Source of the DNA: Rhodospirillaceae bacterium
GTDB lineage: Bacteria > Pseudomonadota > Alphaproteobacteria > GCA-2731375
Length of the DNA stretch: 64,000 bases
Direction: 5' to 3'
NCBI GenBank assembly: GCA_018701215.1
Contig: JABIWH010000050.1
Location: forward strand, 62,001 to 126,000
This document shows, piece by piece, positions 8,412-17,601 of the stretch (its first letter is position 1; every line of letters starts with the position of its first letter). The position numbers and the translations under genes are program-made. A model generated the notes under the pieces. It had not been told where the DNA came from, ran no database searches, and saw only the letters and a list, made by a program, of their open reading frames with translations.

Positions 8412-8940
8412 ATTTTCTCAGGAATGGCAGCATCCGGGCCGGGATTTCATCGCGGTCGATAAAGGCGTGCTTCAACGTGGCGCCGGCATGCCCGATTGCC
8501 AGGATGATCAACAGCCAGGCGCAGCTGCCATGAATGACGTGAAACACGCCGGTCAATAACTCCCCCGACGGCAGCAGGGCGGTCAAATTCCAGATGCCAA
8601 AGGCATGAATTTCAAAATCCACATAGCTGGCGGCATGCAGGAAGCCTGCAATGGGCAGCAGGATCATCAGTAGATAGAAAGCATGCACCACGCCCTTGGC
8701 CCATTTCCGCTGCCCTGGGCCCATGCTGTCGGGATAGGGCGGCGGGGGATAGCGTCGCCGCCAGAAAAGGCGAAACAATGCCAGCAACAACAACAACAAG
8801 CCCATGCTGGCATGCATGGGTAAAGCCTCCCGCCGCTCGGCCAGGGTCAGCTCTTCCATCTGCATGCCGAACAGGAACATGATGATCAACAGCAATGCCA
8901 TCAGCCAGTGCAGCAGGCGGGCAACCCAATCGAACACCAT
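8404..8940 (-). CDS. cytochrome b561-type di-heme membrane protein
   Basis: A 178-residue inner-membrane protein with four hydrophobic helices. Histidines positioned for two b hemes are H11 (RLLHWLMALLL), H43 (MHASMGLLLLL), H134/H137 (VFHVIHGSCAW) and H151 (IGHAGATLKH). This is the bacterial cytochrome b561 (CybB-like) pattern; members transfer electrons between quinol and other carriers or superoxide. The gene begins two bases before the stop of the aldolase gene (8943-8945) on the same strand, so it is probably the second gene of a two-gene unit. Its 3' end overlaps the convergent dehydrogenase gene. Confidence 0.85.
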   Translation of the reverse strand: MVFDWVARLLHWLMALLLIIMFLFGMQMEELTLAERREALPMHASMGLLLLLLALFRLFWRRRYPPPPYPDSMGPGQRKWAKGVVHAFYLLMILLPIAGFLHAASYVDFEIHAFGIWNLTALLPSGELLTGVFHVIHGSCAWLLIILAIGHAGATLKHAFIDRDEIPARMLPFLRKSK

Positions 8941-8942
8941 GT

Positions 8943-9686
8943 CTAGTTCCGGTATTCCGGTTCTTCCCGGTCCAGGATGCGGCGCAGGGCGGCGAAATGA
9001 CGCTCGGCCACCTTGGGCCGCTCCACACTCATCTGCTGGCGCACACGGTCGCGGACGTCCTGGGAAATGCTGCGCAGTTTGCCCCCCGTCGATCGCGCCA
9101 GGATCTGAAATTCCGCCGCCCGCTCCAGGTAATAGAGATCATTAAAGGCCTCGGCCACGTTGGGCCCGACCGCCATGACGCCGTGACTGGCCATCAGCAA
9201 CAGGCTACGGTTGCCCATTTTCTGGGCCAGGCGGTCGCCCTCGTCGGCGCTAAGCGCCAGGCCTTCATAGTCATCGTCATAGGCGATACGTTCGTCGAAC
9301 ATCAGGGCGTTCTGCTCGCACATCTCCAAGCGGCCGCCTTCCAGCAGGGTCAGCGCCGTGGCTTGGGGTTGATGGGTATGCATGGCGACGGCGGCGGCGG
9401 GACAGGCCAGATGTACCCGGCTGTGGATATAGAATGCCGTATCCTCGACCTCGTTATCGCCTTCCAATACCTTGCCCGTGACATCACAGAGCACCAGGGA
9501 GGAGGCGGTAATCTCCGACCAGTGCCAGCCGTAGGGGTTGATCAAAAATTTGTCGCCCCGGACCACGCCGTCAGCACCCGCCACCGCCATGGAGAAATGA
9601 TTATCCACGCCCTCGTTCAGGCCAAGCCGCGCCGCCCAACGCAGGGAGGCGGCCAGATCAATCCGCATCTGCTTGATATCTGCCAT
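8943..9686 (-). CDS. class II aldolase/adducin family protein
   Basis: A 247-residue cytoplasmic protein of the zinc-dependent class II aldolase/adducin domain family (FucA/AraD-like). Key features are VDNHFSMAV near residue 30, the zinc-ligand motif M102-H103-T-H105-Q-P, and LLMASHGVMAVGPN with the third zinc histidine. The substrate is not predictable; many alphaproteobacterial members are of unknown role. ATG 9686 is chosen, but a TTG at 9695 has GGGGA at better spacing and adds three residues. It precedes the cytochrome b561 gene by two bases. A homopolymer A-run lies just upstream. Confidence 0.85.
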   Translation of the reverse strand: MADIKQMRIDLAASLRWAARLGLNEGVDNHFSMAVAGADGVVRGDKFLINPYGWHWSEITASSLVLCDVTGKVLEGDNEVEDTAFYIHSRVHLACPAAAVAMHTHQPQATALTLLEGGRLEMCEQNALMFDERIAYDDDYEGLALSADEGDRLAQKMGNRSLLLMASHGVMAVGPNVAEAFNDLYYLERAAEFQILARSTGGKLRSISQDVRDRVRQQMSVERPKVAERHFAALRRILDREEPEYRN

Positions 9687-9924
9687 GCTATCCAAGTTTT
9701 CCCCAAAAAAAAGTACTTTAACCGGCGGGCAATGTGCCGTTCCCAGAGCAAAACTGCAAGAGCCAAGGCAATCCGCCCATCAAGGCAAATCGCCGCGCGC
9801 CCACCTGGGCAACAATGGCCTTTTTACATTTCTCAGCCATGGAAATTTGCTATAATCAAAAGCTTAGGTGACGTTTGGCGCATTTCGAGTTGCATAGAAT
9901 GACGCTAATAATCGGAGCCAAGGC

Positions 9925-10815
9925 ATGTTAGCAAGACTGAAATATATATTGATTTTCTGCTTGCTGGGCCTCGCCATCGTGCCTGTCCGGGCCGAAAACA
10001 GCATGACCTATATTTATAACGCACCTGAATCGGCGCTTGATCACCGGTACGATTATCAATGGGAAATTCTACGGACCGCGCTGGACAAGACGAAAGACAA
10101 ATATGGCGGTTATTTGATGCAAAAATCACTGCCGATGAACGAAAAGCGCCAGACCAATGAGCTTGTAAAGGGCAGCGGCAAAATTACCGTGATGCATCTC
10201 GGCACATCACAGGCGTTCGAAAAAGCACTGATCCCGATTAGAATTCCCGTCGATAAGAATCTTTCCGGATACATGGTTTATCTGATCCGAAAAGACCAAC
10301 AGCAACGCTTCAGCTCGGTAAAGACCCTGGACGATTTACGAGGTTTTTCGATTGGTCAGGGCGCCGATTGGCTTGACGTTAATATCCTACGTCACAATGG
10401 GTTTAATGTGGTTGGCGGTTCGAACTACGACGGCCTTTTTCATATGCTGATCAAGAAACGTTTCGATGCTTTCCAAAGATCGGCGGCGGAAATTCTTGAT
10501 GAATACGATCAGCGAAAGAAAGATCTACCCGATCTGCATATCGAGCAGGACCTTCTGGTCTACTACCCACTGCCAATGTATTTCTGGTTTTCCAAGACCG
10601 AAACCGGCCGCCGTCTTGCCGACCGGGCACGGGAAGGCATGTTCATGATGATTGAAGATGGCACCTATGACGCCATTTTCACGAAATACAATGGCGACAA
10701 AATTGAGCGGTTACACTTGAAGGACCGAAAATTCTTCAGGATCGACAACCCTTTGCTTGTCCCCGAAACCCCGTTCGATGACAAACGCCTATGGTATGAC
10801 CCCCGGTCGAAATAA
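9925..10815 (+). CDS. periplasmic substrate-binding-like protein
   Basis: A 296-residue protein with a signal peptide at 1-22 (cleavage near VRA-ENS). The mature part reads like a type II periplasmic binding protein (SBP_bac_3-like). It has a first lobe ending around KNLSGYMVYLIRKD, a crossover with SSVKTLDDLRGFSIGQGADW, and a second lobe with FHMLIKKRFDAFQRSAAEIL and return strands near LLVYYPLPMYFWF. No ABC permease or ATPase is nearby. Instead the stop is two bases before the start of a hybrid sensor kinase, so the protein may act as a periplasmic ligand sensor for that kinase. Codon use is somewhat AT-richer than average here. Confidence 0.75.
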   Translation: MLARLKYILIFCLLGLAIVPVRAENSMTYIYNAPESALDHRYDYQWEILRTALDKTKDKYGGYLMQKSLPMNEKRQTNELVKGSGKITVMHLGTSQAFEKALIPIRIPVDKNLSGYMVYLIRKDQQQRFSSVKTLDDLRGFSIGQGADWLDVNILRHNGFNVVGGSNYDGLFHMLIKKRFDAFQRSAAEILDEYDQRKKDLPDLHIEQDLLVYYPLPMYFWFSKTETGRRLADRAREGMFMMIEDGTYDAIFTKYNGDKIERLHLKDRKFFRIDNPLLVPETPFDDKRLWYDPRSK

Positions 10816-10817
10816 TT

Positions 10818-13148
10818 TTGCTTCTACCCAGGCAACAGGATCATTCGGGAAGCGGAGTATATTTAATCGTTGATCCAAATTCTCTGTCCCGCAAGGGTTC
10901 AAATAACGGCGTTTCGCCAGGCCGGGACAAAACATTCCAGGCCACATGGCTATCGCGCAGCCTGTCCGCCAAACAGGCGGGCATTGCCGTACTTGTTGCC
11001 GTTGCCTTGGGCATCATTTTCAGCATCCTTCAGATCGCCGCCGATTTGCGCAACGAGCGGCGCGAAATGGACAGCACATTCAAGCAGCTCCTCATGGCAT
11101 TCGAGGAACCTGCCTACCAGGCAGCGTTCAACCTGGACCAAGTTTTGGCCAGTACGGTGGTGCGCGGCATTTTTCAACAAACGGCGGTCTTTGAAGCGCG
11201 GATCATAGACAATTTCGGCGACCGCGTGGCCATCAGCTCCCGGCCGCACCGGCAGGGCTCGCTCAAATGGCTAGCGGATCAAATCTTTGGCGAATCCAAA
11301 TCCTATACCGTCGCCTTGAACGCCAAGGACAAGGTGTTCCATGCCGGCGACCTGAGCATTCAGGTGGATACCTATGTTATCGCCGAAAACTTCCTGGATC
11401 GTTCCGGACTGATTTTGATATTCGGGCTTCTGCGCAACCTGTTTCTGGCCATTATTCTCGCCGCGCTGTTTTATTATCTACTGGCCCGGCCTCTGCGTAG
11501 TGTCGCCGACGCCATCAAGGCAGGCCACGACAACGTCCCTGTCCCTGCCGGCCACGAAAGTGACGAATTGGGCGATCTGGTCAAGGCACACAACATATTG
11601 TCGCTGCAACGCGGCGAGGCGGAGGGCCGGCTGCGCGACTTCGCGGATGCCGCGTCTGATTGGTTTTGGGAAATGGGCCCGGATTTGCGCTTCAGCTATC
11701 AATCAGAACGTTACTACGAGATTACCGGTTTTCGCACCAAAGACATTGTCGGCAAGACGCGCGCCGAATTGGCCGGCGCGGCGGGCCTTGCGGCCGAAGA
11801 GGAAAAATGGCGCGCCCATTTCGCGGTTCAAGAGGCCCGGCAGTCTTTCAGCAACTTCGAATTCTCCTTCGCCGTTCCTGATGGCAGCGACCGGCATGTG
11901 AGGATAAGCGGCCTTCCCGTATTTACCGCCGACGGCGCATTTGCCGGATACCGTGGCACCGGCACCGACATTACCGCGCATCAGCGCCTCGAGGAACAAT
12001 TGAATCAGGCGCAAAAGATGGAAGCCGTCGGTCAGCTTACCGGTGGCGTGGCGCATGATTTCAATAACCTGCTGGCGATCATCATGGGTAATCTAGAGCT
12101 TTTGCTCGCAAGAACCGTGGACGACGACACGCTGACAAGGTTTGCCTCGCGGGCACTTGGCGCGACGCAGCGTGGCGCCGATCTGACGCACCGCCTTTTG
12201 GCTTTTTCGCGCCGACAGCCGCTGCAACCCGTTGCCATCGACATCAACCAATTGGTGACGGGTATGAGGGATCTCCTGGTTCGGACATTGGGCGAGACCA
12301 TCGATGTTGAACTGATGGTCAGCGGCGAACTTTGGCACTGTGACGCCGATCCCGGGCAGCTGGAAAACGCCATTCTTAATCTTTCGATCAATGCCCGTGA
12401 CGCCATGCCCGAGGGCGGCAAACTGACAATAGAGACCGCGAACGCCCGCCTGGATGATACCTATGTCGATAACCTGAACGACATTACGCCTGGCCAGTAC
12501 GTGGTATTGGCGATCAGCGATACCGGAACCGGTATGTCGCCGGAGGTCATCACGAAGGCTTTTGAGCCCTTCTTCACCACCAAGGAGGTAGGCAAAGGCA
12601 GCGGCCTTGGCCTTAGCATGATCTATGGTTTTGTTAAACAATCGGGTGGCCACGCCCGGATCTATAGCGAGCATGGTGAAGGCACCACGGTAAAGGTTTA
12701 CCTGCCGCGTTCCACCGAAGGCACGGACGACGCGACGGAAAACGCTGACAAATCCGTTGTCGATACATCAGCGCGGGGCGAGGTCGTGATGGTGGTCGAG
12801 GATGACGCCGATGTCCGCGGGGTCGCCGTCGATATTCTCGATGAGCTTGGCTATGACGTGCGCCAAGCCGACAGAGCGGATGCCGCGCTGGCGCAGATGG
12901 AGGGGATGGGCGGGATCGACCTGCTGGTCACGGATATTATCCTGCCGGGCGGCGTGGATGGAAAGGGGCTGGCCGATAAAGCCCGCAGCCTCCTCCCCGC
13001 CCTCAAGGTCCTGTATATGTCCGGCTATAGCGAAAGCGCGATTACGCATCAGGGCCGGTTGCACGAAGGCGTACAGCTATTGGTGAAACCATTTAGCCGT
13101 ACCGACCTGGCCGCGAAGGTACGCCAGATCCTCGACGAAGCACGCTAA
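10818..13148 (+). CDS. hybrid sensor histidine kinase/response regulator (PAS, HisKA, receiver)
   Basis: A 776-residue inner-membrane sensor. Domains in order: transmembrane helix at ~54-75; extracytoplasmic or linker domain at ~76-197; transmembrane helix at ~198-222; HAMP-like linker; PAS domain at ~273-390. The dimerisation domain has phospho-acceptor H413 (GGVAHDFNNLLA), followed by an ATPase domain with NLSINARDAM, SDTGTGM and GSGLGLS boxes to about 632. A C-terminal receiver starts at ~655 (acidic pocket EDD 661-663, phospho-acceptor D706 in LLVTDIILP). The VAHDFNNLL H-box is typical of HWE-like/CckA-like kinases. The only in-frame start is TTG 10818, two bases after the upstream binding-protein stop, indicating translational coupling. 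No separate response regulator is adjacent. Confidence 0.9.
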   Translation: MLLPRQQDHSGSGVYLIVDPNSLSRKGSNNGVSPGRDKTFQATWLSRSLSAKQAGIAVLVAVALGIIFSILQIAADLRNERREMDSTFKQLLMAFEEPAYQAAFNLDQVLASTVVRGIFQQTAVFEARIIDNFGDRVAISSRPHRQGSLKWLADQIFGESKSYTVALNAKDKVFHAGDLSIQVDTYVIAENFLDRSGLILIFGLLRNLFLAIILAALFYYLLARPLRSVADAIKAGHDNVPVPAGHESDELGDLVKAHNILSLQRGEAEGRLRDFADAASDWFWEMGPDLRFSYQSERYYEITGFRTKDIVGKTRAELAGAAGLAAEEEKWRAHFAVQEARQSFSNFEFSFAVPDGSDRHVRISGLPVFTADGAFAGYRGTGTDITAHQRLEEQLNQAQKMEAVGQLTGGVAHDFNNLLAIIMGNLELLLARTVDDDTLTRFASRALGATQRGADLTHRLLAFSRRQPLQPVAIDINQLVTGMRDLLVRTLGETIDVELMVSGELWHCDADPGQLENAILNLSINARDAMPEGGKLTIETANARLDDTYVDNLNDITPGQYVVLAISDTGTGMSPEVITKAFEPFFTTKEVGKGSGLGLSMIYGFVKQSGGHARIYSEHGEGTTVKVYLPRSTEGTDDATENADKSVVDTSARGEVVMVVEDDADVRGVAVDILDELGYDVRQADRADAALAQMEGMGGIDLLVTDIILPGGVDGKGLADKARSLLPALKVLYMSGYSESAITHQGRLHEGVQLLVKPFSRTDLAAKVRQILDEAR

Positions 13149-13259
13149 AGACGGCACGGCGCTGTTCCTTGTGGAAAACCGAAATCCCTCAATTTGCGGC
13201 TCCCCGTCCTGGACAGCGATGCCGGCACACTTATAATCGGGCCAGGAATTTGAAGTTAA

Positions 13260-15191
13260 GTGTATGGGGATACGACGTTGCCAATCCAAATAGATCCAAC
13301 GACGGGCTTAAAGAAATTCAACACGCGCGCCGCCAAGGCCTCCGCCAACATCGCCGGCAAGGGCTATTCGGTCATTGATGATGAGGCGCTGAAGACGTTG
13401 CCGCCAGCACCGCCCGGCGCAGTGTTCAACGCCGCGGAGCAGGCGAAATACCGCGCCTTCAAGGAACAGCGCCAGGGCGCGGCCGACTACATGGCCATGG
13501 AAGGCGAATTCAGCAAGTATCTCGAGGATGTCTATTCCGCCGCCCCCATTGAGCGGGAGGCCCTGACGGACGAGTGCGAAATTCTTGTGGTCGGGGCCGG
13601 CTTCGCCGGTCTCATGTTGTGGTACAAGCTGCGCGCAGCTGGCTTCACTGATGTTCGGTTTTGCGAAAAAGGCGGCGATGTGGGCGGCACCTGGTATTGG
13701 AACAGATATCCTGGTATCGCCTGCGATGTTGAATCCTACAGCTATCTCCCGCTGCTGGAGGAGATGGAATATTTCCCCACCATGAAGTTCGCCTCCGGCT
13801 TCGAAATTCTAGAATATTGCCAAAAAATGGCGGAGAAATTCGGTTTCTACGAGCGCTGCCTGTTTCACACCACCGTGGGCGAGACCACCTGGGATGAAGA
13901 AGCAGGCCGCTGGACGGTAACGACGGACCGGGGTGATCGCATGCGGGCCCGCTATGTGGTCCTGGCCAACGGCATCCTGACGACGCCGCGGCTGGCCCGC
14001 ATCGACGGCATGGAAACGTTCGAGGGCGATGCCTTTCATACCTCGCGCTGGGACTACAACGTCGATCTGAAGGACAAGCGCGTGGGCATTATCGGCACCG
14101 GCGCCACCGCCGTGCAGGTCGTCCCGGAAATCGCCAAAATCGTCAAGCAGCTGCATGTCTTCCAACGCACGCCGTCCTCAATCGACGTGCGCGACCAGCG
14201 CGCCACGACGGAAGGGGAAATCGAGGTCTGGAAGACGGAACCGGGCTGGGCCCGGGCCCGGCGCGAGCGGCTGGCCACGATCTCGTCCGGGCGCACGGCC
14301 TTGAAGGGCAACGACGATTTTCTCTCCGGCAAGGTCGCCGATTTCAAACAGCGCAAAAAACACGCAACGGAATTGTCGCCGGAAGAGCTGATGGAAAAGC
14401 AGCTCAACTCCAATTTCCGGATCATGGAACAGATCCGCGCCCGTGTGGACGAGACCGTCGAGGACCCGAAAACAGCCGCCGCCCTGAAACCCTATTACAC
14501 ATACGGCTGCAAGCGGCCCGCCTTTCACGACGAGTTTCTAACCACCTTCAACAAACCGCACGTCACCCTCGTCGATACCGCGCCAACCGGGGTCAGCAAA
14601 ATCAACACCAGGGGCGTGGTGCACGAAGATACGGAATATCCATTGGATGTGCTGATTTACGCGACCGGCTTTCAATGGATGGCGACGGCAACGTTCGAGG
14701 GAGTTATCGGGCGGGATGGGCGAACCCTGCGGCAGAAATGGCAGGATGAAGGCACCAAGACATTCCTGGGCCTGCACAGTCATGGCTTTCCCAATATGTT
14801 GATCATGTCAGGCCCCCAGGGCGGCGGCGGCCAGTTCAATTTCACCCGCGGGATTGAGGCGCATACGGACTATGTGGTCTGGATGCTGAATACATTGCGC
14901 GAGAGGGGCGCCGGCATCGTCGATATTACCGAGGAATCAGAAATTGAGTACGCCGAACACTGCCGCCTCGCCGATCTGAACACCCGCCCCTTGCGCGATT
15001 GTGTTTCCTATTACAATGGCGAAGGTAATGCGGAACCGGGCAGTCTGGCCTATTATGGCGGACCGGCCAAATGGCACGAACGCCGCGCCGCCGCGCAGGC
15101 GGCGATGGACGTATATGTCTTTGCCCCGGCTCCAGCTTCGACGCCGGAGGCAACGGGCGCCGCGGCGGAGACGGTGGATGCGGCGCAATAG
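13260..15191 (+). CDS. flavin-containing Baeyer-Villiger-type monooxygenase
   Basis: A 643-residue class B flavoprotein monooxygenase. The FAD-binding glycine motif VVGAGFAG lies at ~110-117. GGDVGGTWYWNRYPGIACD at ~138-156 is the characteristic region after the FAD motif. The Baeyer-Villiger fingerprint F254-E-G-D-A-F-H260-T-S-R-W264 follows, and a second Rossmann motif GTGATAVQ (279-286) binds NADPH. These enzymes convert ketones to esters or lactones. About 100 residues precede the FAD domain, longer than cyclohexanone monooxygenase and as in the phenylacetone/steroid monooxygenase-like group. GTG 13260 is used; TTG 13278 is an alternative. The substrate is unknown. Confidence 0.9.
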   Translation: MYGDTTLPIQIDPTTGLKKFNTRAAKASANIAGKGYSVIDDEALKTLPPAPPGAVFNAAEQAKYRAFKEQRQGAADYMAMEGEFSKYLEDVYSAAPIEREALTDECEILVVGAGFAGLMLWYKLRAAGFTDVRFCEKGGDVGGTWYWNRYPGIACDVESYSYLPLLEEMEYFPTMKFASGFEILEYCQKMAEKFGFYERCLFHTTVGETTWDEEAGRWTVTTDRGDRMRARYVVLANGILTTPRLARIDGMETFEGDAFHTSRWDYNVDLKDKRVGIIGTGATAVQVVPEIAKIVKQLHVFQRTPSSIDVRDQRATTEGEIEVWKTEPGWARARRERLATISSGRTALKGNDDFLSGKVADFKQRKKHATELSPEELMEKQLNSNFRIMEQIRARVDETVEDPKTAAALKPYYTYGCKRPAFHDEFLTTFNKPHVTLVDTAPTGVSKINTRGVVHEDTEYPLDVLIYATGFQWMATATFEGVIGRDGRTLRQKWQDEGTKTFLGLHSHGFPNMLIMSGPQGGGGQFNFTRGIEAHTDYVVWMLNTLRERGAGIVDITEESEIEYAEHCRLADLNTRPLRDCVSYYNGEGNAEPGSLAYYGGPAKWHERRAAAQAAMDVYVFAPAPASTPEATGAAAETVDAAQ

Positions 15192-15250
15192 ATGGTCAGC
15201 ATTCGATGGTCCGCATATGGCGCACTATTTTTAGAAAGGGGAACCAGCTT

Positions 15251-15778
15251 ATGGGTAACAAGAGCGAACGGGCGGTTTTGGCCGGTGGCTGTTTTTGGGG
15301 GATGCAGGATTTAATCCGCGCGCTTCCCGGCGTGATCGATACCCGTGTCGGTTACACAGGCGGCGAAATCGCGAACGCCACCTATGCCAATCATGGCAAC
15401 CACGCCGAGGGCATCGAGATCATCTTTGATCCCGACAGGATCAGCTTTCGAACGCTGCTGGAATTTTTCTTTCAGATCCATGATCCCTCCACTTCGAACC
15501 GCCAGGGCTACGATATGGGCCCCTCGTACCGTTCGGGCATCTATTATACGGACGAGGCCCAGAAGGCGGAGGCCGAACGCACCATCGCCGATGTCAACGA
15601 GTCGGGCATGTGGCCGGGCGTGGTGGTGACGGAGGTCGAGCCAGTGGGTGATTTCTGGCAGGCTGAACCGGAGCATCAGGACTATCTACAGCGTATCCCG
15701 CATGGTTATACCTGCCATTTCATCCGCCCGAACTGGACACTGCCCCGGCGAGAAAATGCCGGCGAGGACGCGGCCTGA
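15251..15778 (+). CDS. msrA: peptide methionine (S)-S-oxide reductase MsrA
   Basis: A 175-residue cytoplasmic repair enzyme that reduces the S-epimer of methionine sulfoxide. The catalytic cysteine C14 is in AGGCFWG, followed by VGYTGGE and NHAEGIEIIFDP, all canonical. ATG 15251 is preceded by AAAGGGG at good spacing; the frame extends upstream to 15071, but that part overlaps the monooxygenase gene in another frame. It lies 59 bases after the monooxygenase gene on the same strand and converges with the damaged bicarbonate transporter gene. The R-epimer enzyme MsrB is not in the window; a periplasmic MsrP is at 32390. Confidence 0.95.
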   Translation: MGNKSERAVLAGGCFWGMQDLIRALPGVIDTRVGYTGGEIANATYANHGNHAEGIEIIFDPDRISFRTLLEFFFQIHDPSTSNRQGYDMGPSYRSGIYYTDEAQKAEAERTIADVNESGMWPGVVVTEVEPVGDFWQAEPEHQDYLQRIPHGYTCHFIRPNWTLPRRENAGEDAA

Positions 15779-15803
15779 TCCAGGGGCAAGAAAGGTATTT
15801 CGA

Positions 15804-15818
15804 GACCACGTTTACAGA
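15804..15818. repeat. relic of the end of the 186-bp palindromic element
   Basis: The 15 bases GACCACGTTTACAGA match 14 of 15 positions of the outer arm of the palindromic element at 63157-63342. Like the other repeat copies, it sits between convergent genes and abuts a CTAG whose complement forms the stop codon of the minus-strand gene (15819-15821). The rest of the element is absent. Confidence 0.4.
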
Positions 15819-17299
15819 CTAGAAATCGTTGCTTTGGCCGTGGTCGTAATCGTCCATGTGGTTGAGATGCTCGGGATGGAAATAGCGCGAGGAGAAGATG
15901 CGGACCGGTACGCATAGCGCAATGAAGAACGGGAAGAAGATACCAATCGCACTCGACTTCACGCCCCACAGAACCACCAGGCAGCTGGCCTGCAGAAACG
16001 TAAAGCGGTTGCGCGCATTGCGGGGCACTTGGCCATCGCCATGGTGTCCGTGGTTGATCATCGAGGGCACAATCAGAGACAGCGAACGGACAAAAAAAGC
16101 GTTCCCCCACAGGGACATGAAACCCATATAGACGAACAGACCCAACAGCACCGCCATGGGAATGACGGCGACGAATTGCAGCGCCAACAACGAGGCGGCA
16201 ATGGTAAGATGAATGACCAGCGCCGATATCCGGGTTTCGACCACCGCGACGGCTGGCATGTCCGGATTGGCCAGATCGTTGATGCTCAAGCTTTTCAGGT
16301 GATTGACCGAATGCACCGTCGCCGCCACGATCCAAGGCAGGCCAAAGAAGGAAAAACTCAGGGTAAAAATCCCGATCAGCAGCAAGTCCAGATGATAGCC
16401 ATGGCCCTTGCGTAACGGCGCATCGCTTTCATTGATAATGCGCGAGGTGATGTTCTGATCCAGAAACAGCAGCGTGGCGGCAAATGTGGCTGGCAGCACA
16501 CAGACCAACTTTATCCACAATGGCAAGACCATGATGTCCACCAACCATGGCCGGCCCGTCGAGGTGACATCGTAGGCCGCCGGTACGGCGGGGCCCTCCA
16601 CCTGCCCGCGCCATAAGGTAATGGCAACAGCGGTCATGGCGACGATCGCCAGGGTCGGCGCAAATTCCATCAACAGCGGCGTGCCCGGTAACGGCTTTTT
16701 GCCAATCCGAACCGCCGCGCGCAAACCAAAGGCGATCACGCAGGTGCCTGCGGCCAACAGAACCGCAAACCAGGCATCGAGCAGACCGAGTTTGTCATCA
16801 AACAAGCCGCTGCCGACTTTTCTGACCGCCTCGATAACAAAAATCAGGGACACAAGGGCGGCGAAAATATCGTCGGTGAAGCGGGAGAAAAACCGCATCA
16901 GGTTGGAGGCGTTGGTGACCGCCAGGATAATCAGGATCACGCCGGCCCATATGCCGGTCCAGGCATAGACCGCAATAAAGCTGACGTCGAAGTCCTTGCA
17001 GGTCGCATACAACAGGGCGGTGAAGATGACGATGGGCCGGTGCCACCCAGCAGGGTAATCGGCTGGGCCGAAGACAGCGCATAGGCGGTGCCGCCGATGG
17101 CGGTGGCGATCAGCATTTCGATAATGCCTATTTCACCGCCCGTTAAGACACTGGACAAGGCGCCAAAGGCAATGGCATTGGCCAGGCAGGCAAAGAAAAG
17201 ATAGAAACTGGAACTGAGCACCTTGAGACTGAAGACCGAGGTAAAATCGCTTAGGTAATGGGGCCGGCGGGTCGCAAAATCCTTGGCAATACCATGCAA
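15819..17299 (-). pseudogene. SLC4-type bicarbonate/anion transporter, frameshifted
   Basis: The minus strand carries two overlapping frames that together give one SLC4/band 3-like HCO3- transporter of about 490 residues. The first frame (17299 down to ~17038) holds the N-terminal helices (SVFSLKVLSSSFYLFFAC, GIIEMLIATAIGGTAYALSS, AQPITLLGGTGP). The second (from ~17034 to 15819) continues with YATCKDFDVSFIAVYAWTG, the many transmembrane helices and a His/Asp-rich tail. At 17034-17038 the sequence needs one extra base after GGCCC to restore T-G-P-I-V-I-F, the conserved family block. So either a single-base deletion has broken the gene or there is a sequencing error. The rest of the protein looks intact and undecayed, so the break is recent or artefactual. 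Confidence 0.8.
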
Positions 17300-17601
17300 G
17301 ATTGTCTTTTTGACACCACAAAGCCCTAACTACGCCGCAGCGACAACGCTGTCAGCGATACCTGTTAACCGATATTTCCGAGGAAATCCTTGACGGTAGG
17401 AACCTTTTTCTTGCAGCTAATGCTAGAGCATATCTTTTTCACTAGAAAGCATTTCGCCAAGTATGAATGTAGCAGCCGTTTTGGAAATGCGATCCGGCTG
17501 GGGCGTTTAAAGGATACTTCTGAAACGACGGTTTCAAACCTGAAATCAAAATGATCCGGTTCAAACAAGTTTCTGTTTGAGAACACACAATAGGACACAT
17601 T
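17300..17601. other. divergent intergenic region
   Basis: About 300 AT-richer bases lie between the divergent bicarbonate transporter and NTF2-like genes, so promoters for both should be here. I see a short inverted repeat GAAAC-gacg-GTTTC at about 17521-17534, the septamer GATCCGG twice in direct orientation (near 17490 and 17551) and a CTAGAGC end-like motif near 17424. None is strong enough to name as a specific site. Confidence 0.4.

Noticed and set aside
9851..9856. TATAAT as a sigma-70 -10 box before the binding-protein gene
   Set aside because: No acceptable -35 at 16-18 bases upstream; the best TTTACA is 22 bases away. Not claimed as a promoter.
8895..9902. 335-residue + strand ORF antisense to the class II aldolase
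   Set aside because: No domain and low-complexity composition; the aldolase frame shows all family motifs.
16937..17299. Programmed -1/+1 frameshift in the bicarbonate transporter
   Set aside because: No slippery heptamer or stimulatory structure is evident at 17034-17038 and the family is not known for recoding; mutation or sequencing error is more likely.
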